The notes: generated from the letters alone by a model not told the origin. A stretch of 64,000 nt of DNA from Pieris napi (GCF_905475465.1 NC_062240.1:3425001-3489000); one strand, 5' to 3'; numbered from the stretch's first letter, positions 23,601 through 35,515 are shown. A program made the numbers and translations.

Positions 23601-23856
23601 AAGTGTTGGCCTAGTACTTTCTACGTGCGACTCACATCCCTGGGGTCAAAGGTTCAATCCCGGCTGTGCACCAATGGAATATGTATGCGCAAAATATATA
23701 TTTGCGCATTTATATTTTGTACGGTGAAGGAAAACTTTCTGAAAAAAACTGGCATTTCTGAGACCCAGAAGCTCGACAGTGTGTGTCAAGCACAGAAGGT
23801 TGATACTTGCATATTATAAATGATCACGGAACAGATACGGAAGAATATAATTGAGA
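23601..23856 (+). mobile_element. tRNA-derived SINE, decayed
   Basis: GTGTTGGCCTAGTACTTTC, CGACTCACATCCCTGGGGTC, GGTTCAATCCCGGCTGTGC and the body phrases GGTGAAGGAAAAC and CGACAGTGTGTGTCAAG are in order. A near-palindrome ATGCGCAAAATATATATTTG...CAT at 23685-23709 was gained inside the body. The 3' end is lost. Confidence 0.7.
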
Positions 23857-24276
23857 TATAAACTTAATTAATAAATTTATATTTTTTAATAGACATTTGA
23901 AAAACTTCAATCGAGCTACAGTAGTAATGCATTTGAAATTGCATAATACAAGAATATAATTACATAAAATTCCACCTTGAAACGTTAATAATCACTTCGT
24001 GGTTAATTTTCAATAACTTTCAACAATATTAACGTACTATAAAAGGTTTAGTACGATAAAATATGTTAGCAATTATCAATGCTTTTGTGTCAGTCATAAT
24101 ATCATCATATATCATACAAAAACTTCGATGGTGCTTGACCCCAACATAGTCACAAGACTTTGCATAGTTACAAAATTATTATTCACCTCTGATAATACTT
24201 GCTTAAAAGTTTAAAATTAAATGATTAACAAGTTTTCTTAATCCCCCTTCTTTTACGATCTGATCGTTTACGTAGG
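23857..24276. other. AT-rich stretch without recognised features
   Basis: Nothing supported. Confidence 0.4.
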
Positions 24277-24506
24277 TAATGCCGGCCATACAAACTACGG
24301 TCTACCGGAGAGGTCCACCTGTGCAGGTATGCCTGCGCAGGTAGACCGGAATGTGTGTGGGAATAGACCTGTGCAGGTTTTTGAACCTGCGCAATGCGCA
24401 AGCGACCGGCGCAAGATCGAAAATCGATTCATTCGAGTCGACCTGCGCAGGCATACCTGCACAGGTGGACCTCTCCGGTAGACCGTAGTGTGAATGGCCG
24501 GCATTA
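24277..24506. mobile_element. Palindrome-rich MITE, about 230 bp
   Basis: The ends read TAATGCCGGCCA and continue as imperfect inverted repeats for about 65 bp each (CTACGGTCTACCGGAGAGG shared). Five copies of the 12-bp palindrome ACCTGYGCAGGT, exact or with one change, start at 24317, 24331, 24367, 24441 and 24455. The flanking TAAT/ATTA is palindromic, so TA or AT could be the duplicated target. The Harbinger-related group or a Tc1/mariner-like group is possible. The open frames on its minus strand are by-products of the repeat. Confidence 0.75.
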
Positions 24507-24920
24507 GGCAATTGACCCAAAACTGTTAATATAAAATAATATTATGTCAAACTCATTACGTCTCTTTTTTGAAAGAAAACCAATATTATTTGAACATAAC
24601 ATTACTAATCCCAGTAAATCTTCAACAATATTCACTCTGTATAATGTTATTTACTTCGTAGCTCGCTCCCCTGTATACTTTGAGATTTACAATTCATGGA
24701 AACAGCTAGTTTTTCAACGCTACACTTTTCACTTCTTTTGCAATTTTCCTTTTGTATAAATGATCGGATTGAGGAACGTAGTGGAAAATGCAGATATTGA
24801 TTTGATTTAATCGAACTTTGATATTCATAAGAGCTTAAAAAGGAATATAGGTTCTAAGTTTTTTATTTTTGTAACTGCTGTTGAAGATCGGATATTAATT
24901 TTCGTTGTATAAACAATGAG

Positions 24921-25490
24921 AGCAGAGTTGGCTTAGGGAGCATTCAAGTATTACGTCACGCAATTTTTGGAGATTATTGACCCCCCCCCATGTAACGCGC
25001 CGTAACGTTTTTCACAAGTACAGTACTGTACCCAAGTATAGTAAAACGTTTTGTGACCACCTAGTGACTCTTAAACCTAAAAGTTACCATTATGTGATGT
25101 AAAGTATTGGAAAGTCGAAAATAATATTAAAAATAACGCGTGATTCAATCCCCTCCTCGCATCGTAACGTTTTACAAAAGGACCTCCTCGCCCCCAAAAA
25201 TTCGTTACGTAATAATTGAACGCTCCCTTAGTGACATCAACGTGCGACTATCATCCCTGAGGTTGTAGGTTCCATCCCCGGCTGTGCACCAATGGACTTT
25301 CTTTCTATGTCCGCATTAACAATCGCTCGAACGGTGAAGGAAAACATAGTGGGGAAACCAGCATGCCTTAGACCCAAAAGTCAACGGCGTGTGTCAGGCA
25401 CAGGAAGGTCACCCACTTGCCTATTAGATGGACAAATGATGATGAAACAGATATAGAAATCTAAAGCCCAGATCTAAAAATGTTGTAGCT
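24921..25490 (+). mobile_element. tRNA-derived SINE split by a MITE
   Basis: The head AGCAGAGTTGGCTTA (24921-24935) resumes at 25231 with GTGACATCAACGTGCGACTATC, GGTTCCATCCCCGGCTGTGC, AACGGTGAAGGAAAACA and the 3' end TCTAAAAATGTTGTAGC. Removing 24936-25227 and one TTA restores a continuous SINE, which dates the MITE as the younger insertion. Confidence 0.85.
24936..25227. mobile_element. Harbinger-type MITE with TTA duplication
   Basis: The 292-bp element has ends GGGAGCATTCAAGTATTACG and, reverse-complemented, GGGAGCGTTCAATTATTACG. The flanking TTA copies are 24933-24935 and 25228-25230. Its interior shows paired G-rich and C-rich patches (GACCCCCCCCC, GGACCTCCTCGC) and repeated GTAACGTTTT motifs. 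It has no coding capacity. The TIRs do not match the complete Harbinger at 6382, so a different transposase mobilised it. Confidence 0.85.
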
Positions 25491-25516
25491 GTATATTTTG
25501 TGTAGAAATAATTTAA

Positions 25517-25589
25517 ACGAACGTGCTACGCCGCATATTAGGGCATCCGTCTTCATCAATTTCCTGCGACTACGCTACGAGGAATCAAT
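25517..25589 (+). repeat. 73-bp dispersed repeat, copy 1
   Basis: ACGAACGTGCTACGCCGCAT to ACGCTACGAGGAATCAA, two mismatches to 26737-26809 over 73 bp. GCTACG recurs within it. The family is not recognised. Confidence 0.75.
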
Positions 25590-25699
25590 TTTAATTTTAG
25601 GAAACAATTTAGAAGAATATTGTATGGAAATGAAAAAAAAAATTTTTCGCTATCGAGTAACTGGTATTCAAAGAACACTACGACCGTATTCTATTTAGC

Positions 25700-26736
25700 A
25701 TCTCAATTCACTATCTCCGCCCGACTAACATCAATATGTCAACTTTGAATATAATAACAGCTGACCTAAAAGCTCTTGAAACTAAATTAAGTTTGAATGA
25801 AGTTCTGTAATAAAGGTCAAAATTTTACTGTATTAATAATACAGTAAGTCTACTTACTACAAGAGTCTCAAAAAAAGAAGGGATGCACAAAATAAAGCTG
25901 TCGTAATTGTAATTTATTATATATATTGTACACTACTACTCACTAAAACATATACCTACCTACCTATATAGGTCCTATCATAAGTTACGTAAATTATACT
26001 CAAATGCAATTAAAACCGAATTATAGATGTATGAAAACGTATTAAATTCACATTATAATCTCATGTCAAATAATAGAACATACCCATTCAAAGCGCGTTC
26101 TGAAACACTCTATGGAGTTATTGTTCCCTAGTCATTAATAGTGTGCTTCTAGTGGAATAAAATTTACATATTATACAAACATGTACTCGTATCAAACTTC
26201 AGTTTTAAATCATTGCATATGAACTTATGGCATCCACGTAGGTAGAACTTAGAACTGTGGACTTATTTATTCTTAGGATTTATTATTTTATTTCCGAGCT
26301 ATCTTTCTACTCGGGTTAATACCATCCGGTGTAGTTCAGGCGATAAAGAAATAAAAACTTCCCAATGTTCTAAGATACTTTGGGCTTTATAGCTTCTATG
26401 TTCTTATCAGACGGTTGCCGGCAGTTTAGTCTTCGGTGAAAATAACTGGATTTTGGATTTTTTGTATCGAAAAAGTTTCCAAATATAACGTGTATTTAGT
26501 ATAACACATTCGTTTAACTGTATAATTGAAACGTTACTGTTCGGCATAAACAACAAATATCATAAATAAAATAAAACCATTTAGGAATAATTAAGGTTTA
26601 GCTTATAATTTACAATATTTTATCCTTTATTTTTAAACGTTAATATAAAATAAACGTAATTAATAATTCATTGTTGAACCGCAAACACATGGTATTACTA
26701 CTAATATCTATGTTGTATAGTTGCTACGAATATGCT
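25700..26736. other. AT-rich spacer between the two 73-bp repeats
   Basis: No genes or transposon ends were recognised. Confidence 0.35.
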
Positions 26737-26809
26737 ACGAACGTGCTACGCCGCATATTAGGGCATCCGTCTCCATCAATTTCCTGCAACTACGCTACGA
26801 GGAATCAAA
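26737..26809 (+). repeat. 73-bp dispersed repeat, copy 2
   Basis: The copy matches 25517-25589 in the same orientation. It is preceded by further GCTACGA units (TTGCTACGAATATGCTACGA), which suggests the repeat belongs to a short-motif array or the end of a larger element. Confidence 0.75.
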
Positions 26810-27580
26810 TTAAGTAATGTTACAACGAATAAAATGTTTCTAAATAATGAGGACAAAAGTAGACAGTTAATTAAATGATCAAATGTCGCGGAAACCTCTT
26901 GAGTATACAATTACCGTTATATTAAACATTTATAGCGTTGTAATATTATTATAGTAACGTTGCCTCAAGAACCTTATTATTAACCTTTTCTGCTTTACTT
27001 AAAAAGTAAACAAATTCACTTTTCAACTTATTGTTTATTAGATACAGTATCTATTTATGTGCAATAATATAAAGTTTATCAATGAATAGTGTTTAACAAT
27101 TTAATTTGAACTTTAACAGTACTATTCACTGTAATAGTTAGATTCTCATGCTGCGAATGAGTTTTATCGCCTCAGGCTATTTCAGTTCTACTTGGCTTAC
27201 GGCGAAATATAATAAATCTCGTACAATATCAAATTAAGAACCATTTTTCTTATTATATCATTAACAAAGACTAATTAGTCATTTGCTATTTAAAATACAA
27301 GGTTTTCTGTAATTGAATTTACTACAAAATTCAATATCTATTATATTTCTATAATGAAAATGAAATATTTTTTAACAAGCGACTGAGCAACAGATCATTT
27401 TAAAATACACCGATGTATAGTATGTAATTTATTCACAAAACCAACATATTTTTATTGATTTAATGTCTTCTAATCTTTAATTACTATTAAATTGATCTGT
27501 GATCTTAGACCATTTGGTTTAGTCAATAATTTCCTTAAGCGTATGAGCAAGTGTTAATTATACACATAAAAATATATTGG
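26810..27580. other. AT-rich stretch without recognised features
   Basis: Nothing supported. Confidence 0.4.
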
Positions 27581-27582
27581 TC

Positions 27583-27635
27583 GGTACTCGAAAGCACGAC
27601 CATGGGGTTGAGAGCCGCCTAGAGCCACTTTGATA
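27583..27635 (-). mobile_element. SINE head fragment
   Basis: On the minus strand a decayed SINE head can be aligned: the plus strand shows TACTCGAAAGCACGACC, GGGGTTGAGAGCCGCC and AGAGCCACT in the order expected of the B box, spacer and A box. Confidence 0.45.
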
Positions 27636-27977
27636 ATGTTAACTTAACTGCGAGCTTAGAACCGCTTTATCCATCATAAAGTAAACAATGCACCAAACTA
27701 TATTTGACGTGTGTTTACATAGCAGATAATGCAGAGATAAATATACGTTGATAATACTGTGAAGACATTACAACAATAATGTATTGAACTAATAACGGTT
27801 CGAAGATATTTAAATTGTTTGAATTTCCATTTTGTTTGTTCCATTTGAGTTTGCAATCATTTTTGTCATACAAAGTTACCTAAATATGTTTTTCACACGA
27901 ATGCGTAATTACGATAGAACAAAAGTTTAGCAATAATTACTTTAGGTGTACTACCTACAACTAATCAGAAAAAAAAC

Positions 27978-28205
27978 TTAGCGATGCAACCTTTGGTCTT
28001 GACTACAATTTTCTGTTATCTGTTTTTTCTTTTCCAAATCGGCTTATTGGTCTAACATATTTTCCTTCACCATACGAGCTTTCTGTCCTTGTGTGCATTT
28101 AATTGTTAAATATAGACAGAAAAGTCAATTGGTGCACTGTAAGGCACCGACTACAGTAGAACCTACGACTTCAAAAATGAGAGTCGCACGTTCAAGCAAT
28201 ATCTT
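27978..28205 (-). mobile_element. tRNA-derived SINE, decayed
   Basis: The plus strand carries AGCGATGCAACCTTTGGTCT (SINE 3' end reversed), then TCCTTCACCATACGAGC, CAATTGGTGCACTG and GAACCTACGAC with GAGAGTCGCACG. Part of the body is deleted. Confidence 0.6.
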
Positions 28206-30430
28206 TAGAAAAGTCTTAGCAAAGCGTTGTTAATTTAAATCCAGGTTCATAAACAGCGTATTACTTTAATAATGAAGCTGAAAAGTGTTCCGGTCGAGCG
28301 GGCGTTGAAAGTTTAAATTGCATTTTTTATTCCCGAAGGTCAGGGGTTCGAATAAAATGAAATTTTAAACAAAAATAGGAGCTTTCTATCAGGCGCCCGC
28401 AGTGCCGTCGATTGGTTGAGGTTGAGAGAATAATTCAGAAACTTTAAGCGTTTCAAGAAAGCTTTTTAAAGGTGTTTAAAGTTATCCAGTTGTTTCTTAT
28501 CTACCTTGTTAGTCTACTAAGCTGTTTATAAGTACTTAACTAAGTTTTTTAGATGGACGTAGATTTATTAGAAAACATGCTTTTATTTAATGCTTTGTTA
28601 TTATTTGTGAAGTTCTTTACTGTTAATCGAATTATTATATACATCAAGTGGCACTATTACTTTTGGCTTCTGGGCTTCTCCAGACACACTCACTAGCTAT
28701 GATGCTTGGTGCAATTCAAGCCACTTATCCCTCGAGTCCTTTTTGCGGATTAATTACTTGAATATCATGTGTTCAAATACTATTTGAGATTTGTTTTTGG
28801 TGTGTAAGATAGTTCTTCCGTTTTATATCTCTTTTGTTTACTACACGAATTTTATGTCTTTTAGTTACACCTGAATTTTAGACAGAAACGCGAGTTAATT
28901 ATATTATTTACGTTTTGAATGTATTTCAAGGAGATGTGGTCAATATACCGCTTGGTGGAGCAGAGAAGAACGCCAGCACTTATTTGATAGAGAATCTTGA
29001 TTAAAATGCCATTAAAAAAAGTTCAATTTTCTTATACCTTAGACCATGTTGTATCAGAAAATAAGACGAAATAAAATTGCTATATACAACGTAAGCAGTT
29101 TATGTGTTGTTATATTAAGTGGGACTGCAGATCTCGAATTGAATTTATTTCACTTTAAACATTGTATTGCTTTTAACAATCTTATTGATTTTATCATTCA
29201 TTTATATTTTAAAAAATGTTGGGTTCATTTTAACTGTAGCTGGTAAATAGATTGTAATCATTAACTTATTCACACAAGAACAAGTGTTTATATGAAGTGA
29301 AAATATATTAGTTCTAAGTGCAACAATATGCCATTGTAATACTAAAAAAATATTGAATATATGTCGGAGCAATGGCATTGGCAGCTGCCATTATAATTAT
29401 TTCACAGAGCTCGTAAAATAACAACGTCAAAGTCAAATTGGGTTTTGACGGCAAGTATCAATGCCGTTTTGTCAACAATCGATTCCTGTGTCTGTCTTCC
29501 TGTCGTTAAACAACAATATTCCTATCATTTATTGTCAGTTACTGCCTTCGACTCTTTCTACCTTCCTTTCTCTACGTGTAATCCTAGATGCACCATTATT
29601 TAGGTGATTGCCTTGTATACTATATAATACTTCCCTTAGCACTTCGTCATATATATGATAGGGCTACCCATATTTATTAAATTTGCTTAAATCATTCAGT
29701 AGAATTGAGGGCTGACTACACGCATCGGTAGCGCTGAGACAACAAAAATATCAGATACACAAATCAAACAAAACCCCTTCGGAAATCGAACCCACCGAAT
29801 TCAACTCGTATTGTTAACATGTTTCCTATTTTATTAATTCGCAAACACAATGATCAGGAAGGAAACCACCAGTTTATTGTTGCGGCTGCAACCAATGTTT
29901 CTCCGATGTGCGATTGAAATTCAACTCTATACCTATATAGATAGGATCTAAATTGTTCTACGAAGTTGACATGATAGGAATAGGACACGCCAATTTGGCT
30001 CAGTTCGGTTTTGCCCCGGGCTCTATATTTTTGCTCCTGATATCTAAAAGCGCAAATATAAGTTAAACGTTTAAGCGATTGTGTCATACTAATGTAAGTA
30101 ATAAGTAGTATATAGTACTAATAATTAAGAACGTACTCATATTCTCAAATGATCTATCACATCGCATTAGTACTGAGTTTTGTATGTTAAGAGAATCTGT
30201 ATTTGCTAGCATTTTATTAAAAATTATTCAACGGAAAACACAATTTATTCCAATATTTACATAAATTGGTGTTTCAAGTGAGATGAGATTATCGAAGAAC
30301 CATATTAATTTATTTAAATGACTTGTAGTCATAGGCTACCGTTTTAAATGAACTCCGCTTGTCTCATAGACCCGGTACCCCATTATGAACTCCAATAATG
30401 CTAAACTTCATTGAAGGCGCATTATAAATT
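28206..30430. other. AT-rich stretch, unassigned
   Basis: The frame at 29854-30087 (-) is better composed than most, ending GETLVAAATINWWFPS, but no family is recognised and no splice sites were supported. A B-box-like GGGGTTCGAAT at 28344 lacks an A box. Confidence 0.35.
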
Positions 30431-30431
30431 A

Positions 30432-30477
30432 TTTTCCTAATATTAGATTTTGCCCAACAAGACTATTATTAGGAAAA
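30432..30477. repeat. 15-bp inverted repeat with one mismatch
   Basis: TTTTCCTAATATTAG pairs with CTATTATTAGGAAAA across a 16-bp loop. Confidence 0.55.
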
Positions 30478-30869
30478 CAACAAAAGTTTTGAGTGTATTT
30501 GTGTTTTAATTAAGTAAAGGAGGGTGTTCGTTAATAAACAAAGTATGTTCAAGTATATTGAGCCCGACTGTTACTATAAATAACTTGATTATTACTATAA
30601 AATATAACGTAAAAACGCATGGAAAAACAGTATAGTTATTTGAATTAACATTTTCTAGTACTCATTGACTTAGGTTATTATTAATTAGACTATTAGAAAA
30701 AGTTATCATTGTTGTCAGATCAGGCCAACGCCCTGCCGAACTCAAAGACCTAGAAGTAGTAGGTGTATTCACTACTTCGGATCTTAATTGAACACGGAAG
30801 GATGCTGTGAGTGAAAACACAAATGATTAAAGACACTATGAGAAAACTACTATATTTCATTAAAACTAA

Positions 30870-31010
30870 AAAAGATTGGTCGAGCTACAAGTTTTCCTTA
30901 TTTTCTTATACGGCGTTGAAACTTGGACTGTGTACGAAAAGAGGAGGAAAGATGCCCTCAAAATGTAGAGGTGGATGTTTAACATTCTTTGAACAGTGAA
31001 AAAGATGTAT
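30870..31010 (+). pseudogene. LINE reverse-transcriptase remnant
   Basis: The frame at 30906-30968 reads LYGVETWTVYEKRRKDALKM then stop. This matches the LLYG.ETW....... .R.DA.EM segment that follows the RT core in lepidopteran endonuclease/reverse-transcriptase LINEs. A neighbouring frame continues RWMFNIL, so a nonsense change or frameshift separates the parts. Upstream catalytic motifs are absent or unrecognisable. Confidence 0.5.
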
Positions 31011-31379
31011 TTTTAAATTCTCAGACTACTATCAGTGACAACCCGTCTTTCTTCATTGTTACTAAAAAAAGCTTCCTTGCACATATAGCATGTAACGGTC
31101 CCGATAATTTGGAGAACCTTGTGGTGACTGTAAGTGTGTAAGGCACGAGAATCTATGGCCGATCCCTTACCAACCGACCAAGCTAATAGTAGCGTCATAG
31201 AGACCTATTGGGTTGCGAAGCTTAGATAATAATAAGAGAAAAATGTAAGGTAAGATCCTTACAACTATAAGGTTACTTAATAGCGTGGTAGGTGCTTTTA
31301 AAGCGTGGGCGAATATTTGGCCCATAAGTTTGACAAAAATTAATTATAAATAGCTTGACTTATTACTATGACAGATGTT

Positions 31380-31526
31380 CTTATTTTATGACTTAATGAA
31401 AATTAATGTGACATTTGCATGCCTATTTTTGTGTGGCTGATTGTGCGGATTATTACATATAATTGATCGATATAAATGTACCACTTTCTTGCAAATAAAT
31501 GATTTATTATTATTATTACATACCTT
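31380..31526 (+). mobile_element. LINE 3' untranslated end
   Basis: TGACATTTGCATGCCTATTT, GTGTGGCTGATTGTGCGGAT, TTGCAAATAAATG and a terminal TTATTATTATTATT. The terminal trinucleotide run replaces a poly(A), as in CR1/Jockey-related lepidopteran LINEs. The clade is from recall. Confidence 0.5.
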
Positions 31527-32024
31527 AGTATTATGGTGGTGAGTTTTCCGAAGACAGGAGGGATTGGAGGAAGATATTCAACGACCAGTATTAATGAATG
31601 CGACTAAAGTAAGAAGCATCGTCAAAACCCATTTCCTATGCATTAACAACCAAGCGTATAAATATAGCTCCTATTTATAAAATACATAATATTGTACTTT
31701 ATTCAGTAAATAGTATAATCAACCAGCTATCTTTATGAGACTCAAGCAAATATAACTGAGTGGTGATGCGTTGCCGAGTTAAATGTGAAAACAAACAAGT
31801 TACATTAAGTCTGTGAGAGAATGATCACGGCACTCGTCGTTAAACGAACGAGCTGCACGGGGCTGTCACAAAAAAAAATAATAAAAAATATAGTATTATT
31901 AGCGAATACTTATTTTGCTTAATTTAAATGTGTAATTGTTATTAAATAATGTATACGAGTGATATGATGCTAACATGCATGATGCTACTTTTATTAAAAC
32001 GTGTAATAATCACAATTTTACTTA

Positions 32025-32640
32025 AAACCTGGTAGCGCTAAAACTTTTCAGGTCTGGGCCTCAAATTACTGTATGTGTTTCGTAATAGTTTATTTTTCTC
32101 AGCTTTCGGTCGATATATATTTCTCTCTATAGATGTCGTTATTTTTCATTTAACTACTGCATTAATCAAACCTCCCGCTCTTGGCTACCTCTAGCGACAC
32201 CTACATTCAGCTGCAATCACTGCGATGACGTCATACGATAAAACGCGCTAACGAAGTATTTCCAACTAAGCATATATATATATATATACCTACAACTTCT
32301 CGACTTTAGGCACTAGTCACTAGTCAGAATAGGGTAGAAAACCACCTTCATTGGATAAGATGTAGTCCTTTACTTTGTACTTCGCTCACTCCAGTGAGCT
32401 TCCGTTCGCCCGTGATTCGTTCCTCCGTCCGCTTGACCACCCCGCGGCCATCGGCCTGACACGTTGATTATTTGGGTCTGAGGCATCCCGGTTTTCTCGC
32501 GTTGCTCCTGTGTATCCTTCACCGAATTAGTGTGTTAAATGCGTTCATAGAAAAAAAACCCATTGGTGCTTAGCCATGATTCGAATGCTTACCTTGGGGC
32601 TGAGAGGCGCTTAAGCCACTAGCTAACACTATAGGAAAGT
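32025..32640 (-). mobile_element. tRNA-derived SINE with an internal insertion
   Basis: The 3' part lies at 32025-32095 (plus strand GGTAGCGCTAAAACTTTTC, GGTCTGGGCCTCA). The head lies at 32455-32640 (GCCTGACACGTTGATTATTTGG, TCACCGAATTAG, CATTGGTGCTTAGCC, AGCCACTAGCTAACACT). Other copies leave only about 60-70 bp between these parts, so some 300 bp of foreign sequence, including a (TA)n run at 32268-32288, appears inserted. Confidence 0.6.
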
Positions 32641-33332
32641 TTTGACGTTATTTAAAACGTCAATTGACTAGCACATTTACTCAGATAAAAACCTACATAT
32701 AATTAATAATATCGCGTCATACTTTCATTGGTTTACGAAATTAATACACATCTAAAGATAACTTACTGTGTATCTACTATCATGATTCCTAAAAGGGATT
32801 TAAACTTCGAGTAAGTTAATACTGTCTTTCTAATATTAAAAAAAAATTGTCCTTCAAGACATTAACAAATATTTTTGACAACCCTAGCACTATCGCGACG
32901 TCCTCGCGCGTAAAATGAGGATCGTGTAAATGCAGTTTTAACGCGCACCGCGAAATTAGTTGTGATCGTAGCGTGAAATAAACCAGGCTCTATAATTTAT
33001 CAGATAAGTTTTGAAATGTGAAACGTGATATCATAATTTTAAATATTGAATTAACATTCTAATCCGGCTGATTTTTACATGCATTGATCATATAAGATCT
33101 TATAAGACTGTATATAAATTTAAAAAAATTGAGGTTCTAGTTCGTACCTGCCTGAATAAGCCGGACAGTCCAACAGCATGTGCAGCAATGTTTGTTCAGT
33201 GTTGCTATCGTAGTAGCATGTTGCTATGGCCCGAAGTTAAAATCGGTGTAGGTATCGCAAAAGGACCGTGAGCTGTCGTCATTAGCCAAGCTTAAAACAA
33301 AGGTTTATGTTCATTTAATGATCAAAGCAAAA

Positions 33333-33460
33333 TTAAAGGCCGGCAACGCACTTGTGAGCCTTCTGCCATGTGTCCATGGGCATGTTAATGCCCATCACGT
33401 GAATAAATCACATGTATCACTTAACATCAGATAAACCTCCTGCCCGTTTGCCTCCTATTA
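33333..33460 (+). mobile_element. LINE 3' tail (type A)
   Basis: AAAGGCCGGCAACGCACTTG, GAGCCTTCTGCCATGTGTCC, ACATCAGATAAACCTCC and TGCCCGTTTGCC. A GGGCATGTTAATGCCC palindrome and about 20 extra bases lie in the middle compared with the other copies. Confidence 0.7.
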
Positions 33461-34071
33461 CTTTAACAACAAATTGTTTGATAATTAGATAATTGCTTAC
33501 CAACCTACAAGGAGAGAAGAACAAAACAGTTTAGTGTGGCAATTAAACGTAAAAGTGTTCTAATACTATATGTTTAATTACACAATATAGATCTTTATAA
33601 GTGAGCTAGCGAGCATTCCGATCTGAACCCTTCTGAAACCCTATCACCGGAAATAAAACCTCAAAAATGACAGGTTTATTGAAGTAAATACATCCATATA
33701 CTACATATTATTTTGTATTAATTTTGCTGGTCCAATATCGAACATTTCATTTTAATAATAACATAAAATTATACTCCCATCAGAGTTAATTCATCAAAAG
33801 TCGTTCCTTATTAAATTGTGATTGCGTGTCGCGTCCATCATACCGGATAATTAACCTTGCTTTCCAAATTTTCCGCTCCCATCGGCTGACTCGTTAATAT
33901 GTAAATAATTTCCAATATATACCAGCCAATAAAATGAATTAGCTGATACTATGTTTCATTTAGATATTTGAATTGTTAGGTAGGTCCTAGAATCTAATTT
34001 AAGATAAATATCATGTTAAGCATTTAGCATTTATTTAAAAAAAATCCTATACAGGAAGCACGTAGAGAGCA

Positions 34072-34255
34072 AAGTGATCAGTCTTCTGTGCCTGACATAT
34101 GCAGTCGACTTTTTGGGTCTAAGAAACGTTGATTACCTCACGATGTTTTTCTTTACCGTACGAGCGAGTCTTAAATTCGCACATAGAGAAGTCCATTGGT
34201 GCAAAGCTGGGGATCGAACCTACGCCCTCAAGGATGATATTTGCACACTAAAGGC
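34072..34255 (-). mobile_element. tRNA-derived SINE, 3'-truncated
   Basis: The plus strand shows GTGATCAGTCTTCTGTGCC, GTCGACTTTTTGGGTCTAAG, CGATGTTTTTCTTTACCG, CCATTGGTGCAAAGC and GGGGATCGAACCTACG. The 3'-most SINE portion is missing, and the A-box side is eroded. Confidence 0.7.
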
Positions 34256-34394
34256 ATTAATCAATATTAGAATTTTAAATGAGTGTTGAAAGAAACCTCT
34301 CACATTTACTAAATTTTTGTAACCTATATAAATATATTGTTATTTAAATATTGGCGACTTTTAACGCTAAATACTTGACATAATTTTCAATAAT

Positions 34395-34720
34395 ACCTGG
34401 ATGGGGCAGAGGGTTTCTACAAAGAGTTACCATCGCGTTTGGAGCCTCGTATTTCACCTTGCTCCACGTCTTTCGGCTTTCTTGGCCTCATCTGCATCGG
34501 TTTGCTTAGGACAGCCATGCTTCCGCTTTCCTTACGATATGGGATATATTTGTAATTTCTTCGGAGTGTAAAGTCTATCCATTTCCATGTGCGTCGCTTC
34601 GTCTGCTGGGTTATCGGAGTTTCTCGGCAGACGAAGACTTGGAGCCGGTGCGAAATGTCGTTTGATGAGTATCAGATTTGACGTTGGATCCGAATATTAA
34701 AGCTAAAGACTGATGATGAC
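34395..34720 (-). pseudogene. Possible decayed LINE coding segment
   Basis: A relatively GC-rich block with phrases such as CCATCGCGTTTGGAGCC, GTGCGTCGCTTCGTCTGC and GAGTATCAGATTTGACGTT that I associate with the antisense of lepidopteran endonuclease/RT genes. No clean frame remains. The assignment rests on composition and recall. Confidence 0.25.
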
Positions 34721-35224
34721 CGATTAGTATTAATATAACCTATAAATGCTTTAGTAGGCCCCTAAAATATGTGCTTTCCTAAAGATATTAAACGTGCGAC
34801 TTCTGATGTCTGAACCTCCTATTACTAACACTGTATTTTTAAAATTCAATGTTAAATTTCATGTTGTATCAGTCACTGTGTGCTTTGAAGGTTACAGTAA
34901 ACTCTGGAGTCATTGTATATAGTCATCGGTCACGGAAATATTACAACAAAAATATAAATATACGAGGGAAAATAATAATGTGAGCAAAAACAAACTTATG
35001 TAAGTTAATTTAAGGTCGGAGGTCAAAATTACTGCTTATTTGATCATCCCTTGTAACCCAATTAGTGCGGTTCTATACAACATTAATGCTTGGAACTGTT
35101 TCCCGCTAACTTATCGTGTATTTAATAAAAAAAATCATTTAACTTTAATACAAGAACAGCGTATAAATATATTACAAATCATTATTTCAGATCCAACTAA
35201 CGAGAATCATAGGTTACATTATCT

Positions 35225-35515
35225 ATGGTGAAACTCTAAAGCGCAAATTCGGCCCCACATCGAATACTATTCTCACCTCTGGGCGGGAGCTCCCAGTATC
35301 AGGTCCAATTGACCACCACCATATAGAACCAGCTGCCCACTGAAGTATTTCCGAACCAATTTGACTAAGGGTCCTTCACGAAAAGAGCGTACCATTTCTT
35401 AAAAGGCTGGCAACGCATTTGCGAGCCTTCTGGCAATGTGAGTGTCCATGGGCGGCGGTATCACTTTACATCAGGTGAGCCTCCAGCCCGTTTGCTTTCT
35501 GATATATTAAAAAAA
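35225..35515 (+). mobile_element. LINE 3' end (type A), longer copy
   Basis: AACCAGCTGCCCACTGAAGT, TTCCGAACCAATTTGACT, GAAAAGAGCGTACCATTTC, then the shared tail AAAAGGCTGGCAACGCA, GTCCATGGGCGGCGGTATC, ACATCAGGTGAGCCTCC and CCCGTTTGC, ending in an A run. It extends the family upstream of the short tails at 33333 and 54391. Confidence 0.72.

Noticed and set aside
23418..23819. 133-codon plus-strand frame
   Set aside because: Its second half is the SINE and its first half is low-complexity; no family motif.
24295..24520. Two overlapping open frames rich in R, C and P
   Set aside because: They lie wholly inside the inverted-repeat MITE; the frames come from its palindromes.
28320..28370. Another SINE head from GGGGTTCGAAT
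   Set aside because: Only a B-box-like phrase is present, without an A box or family body.
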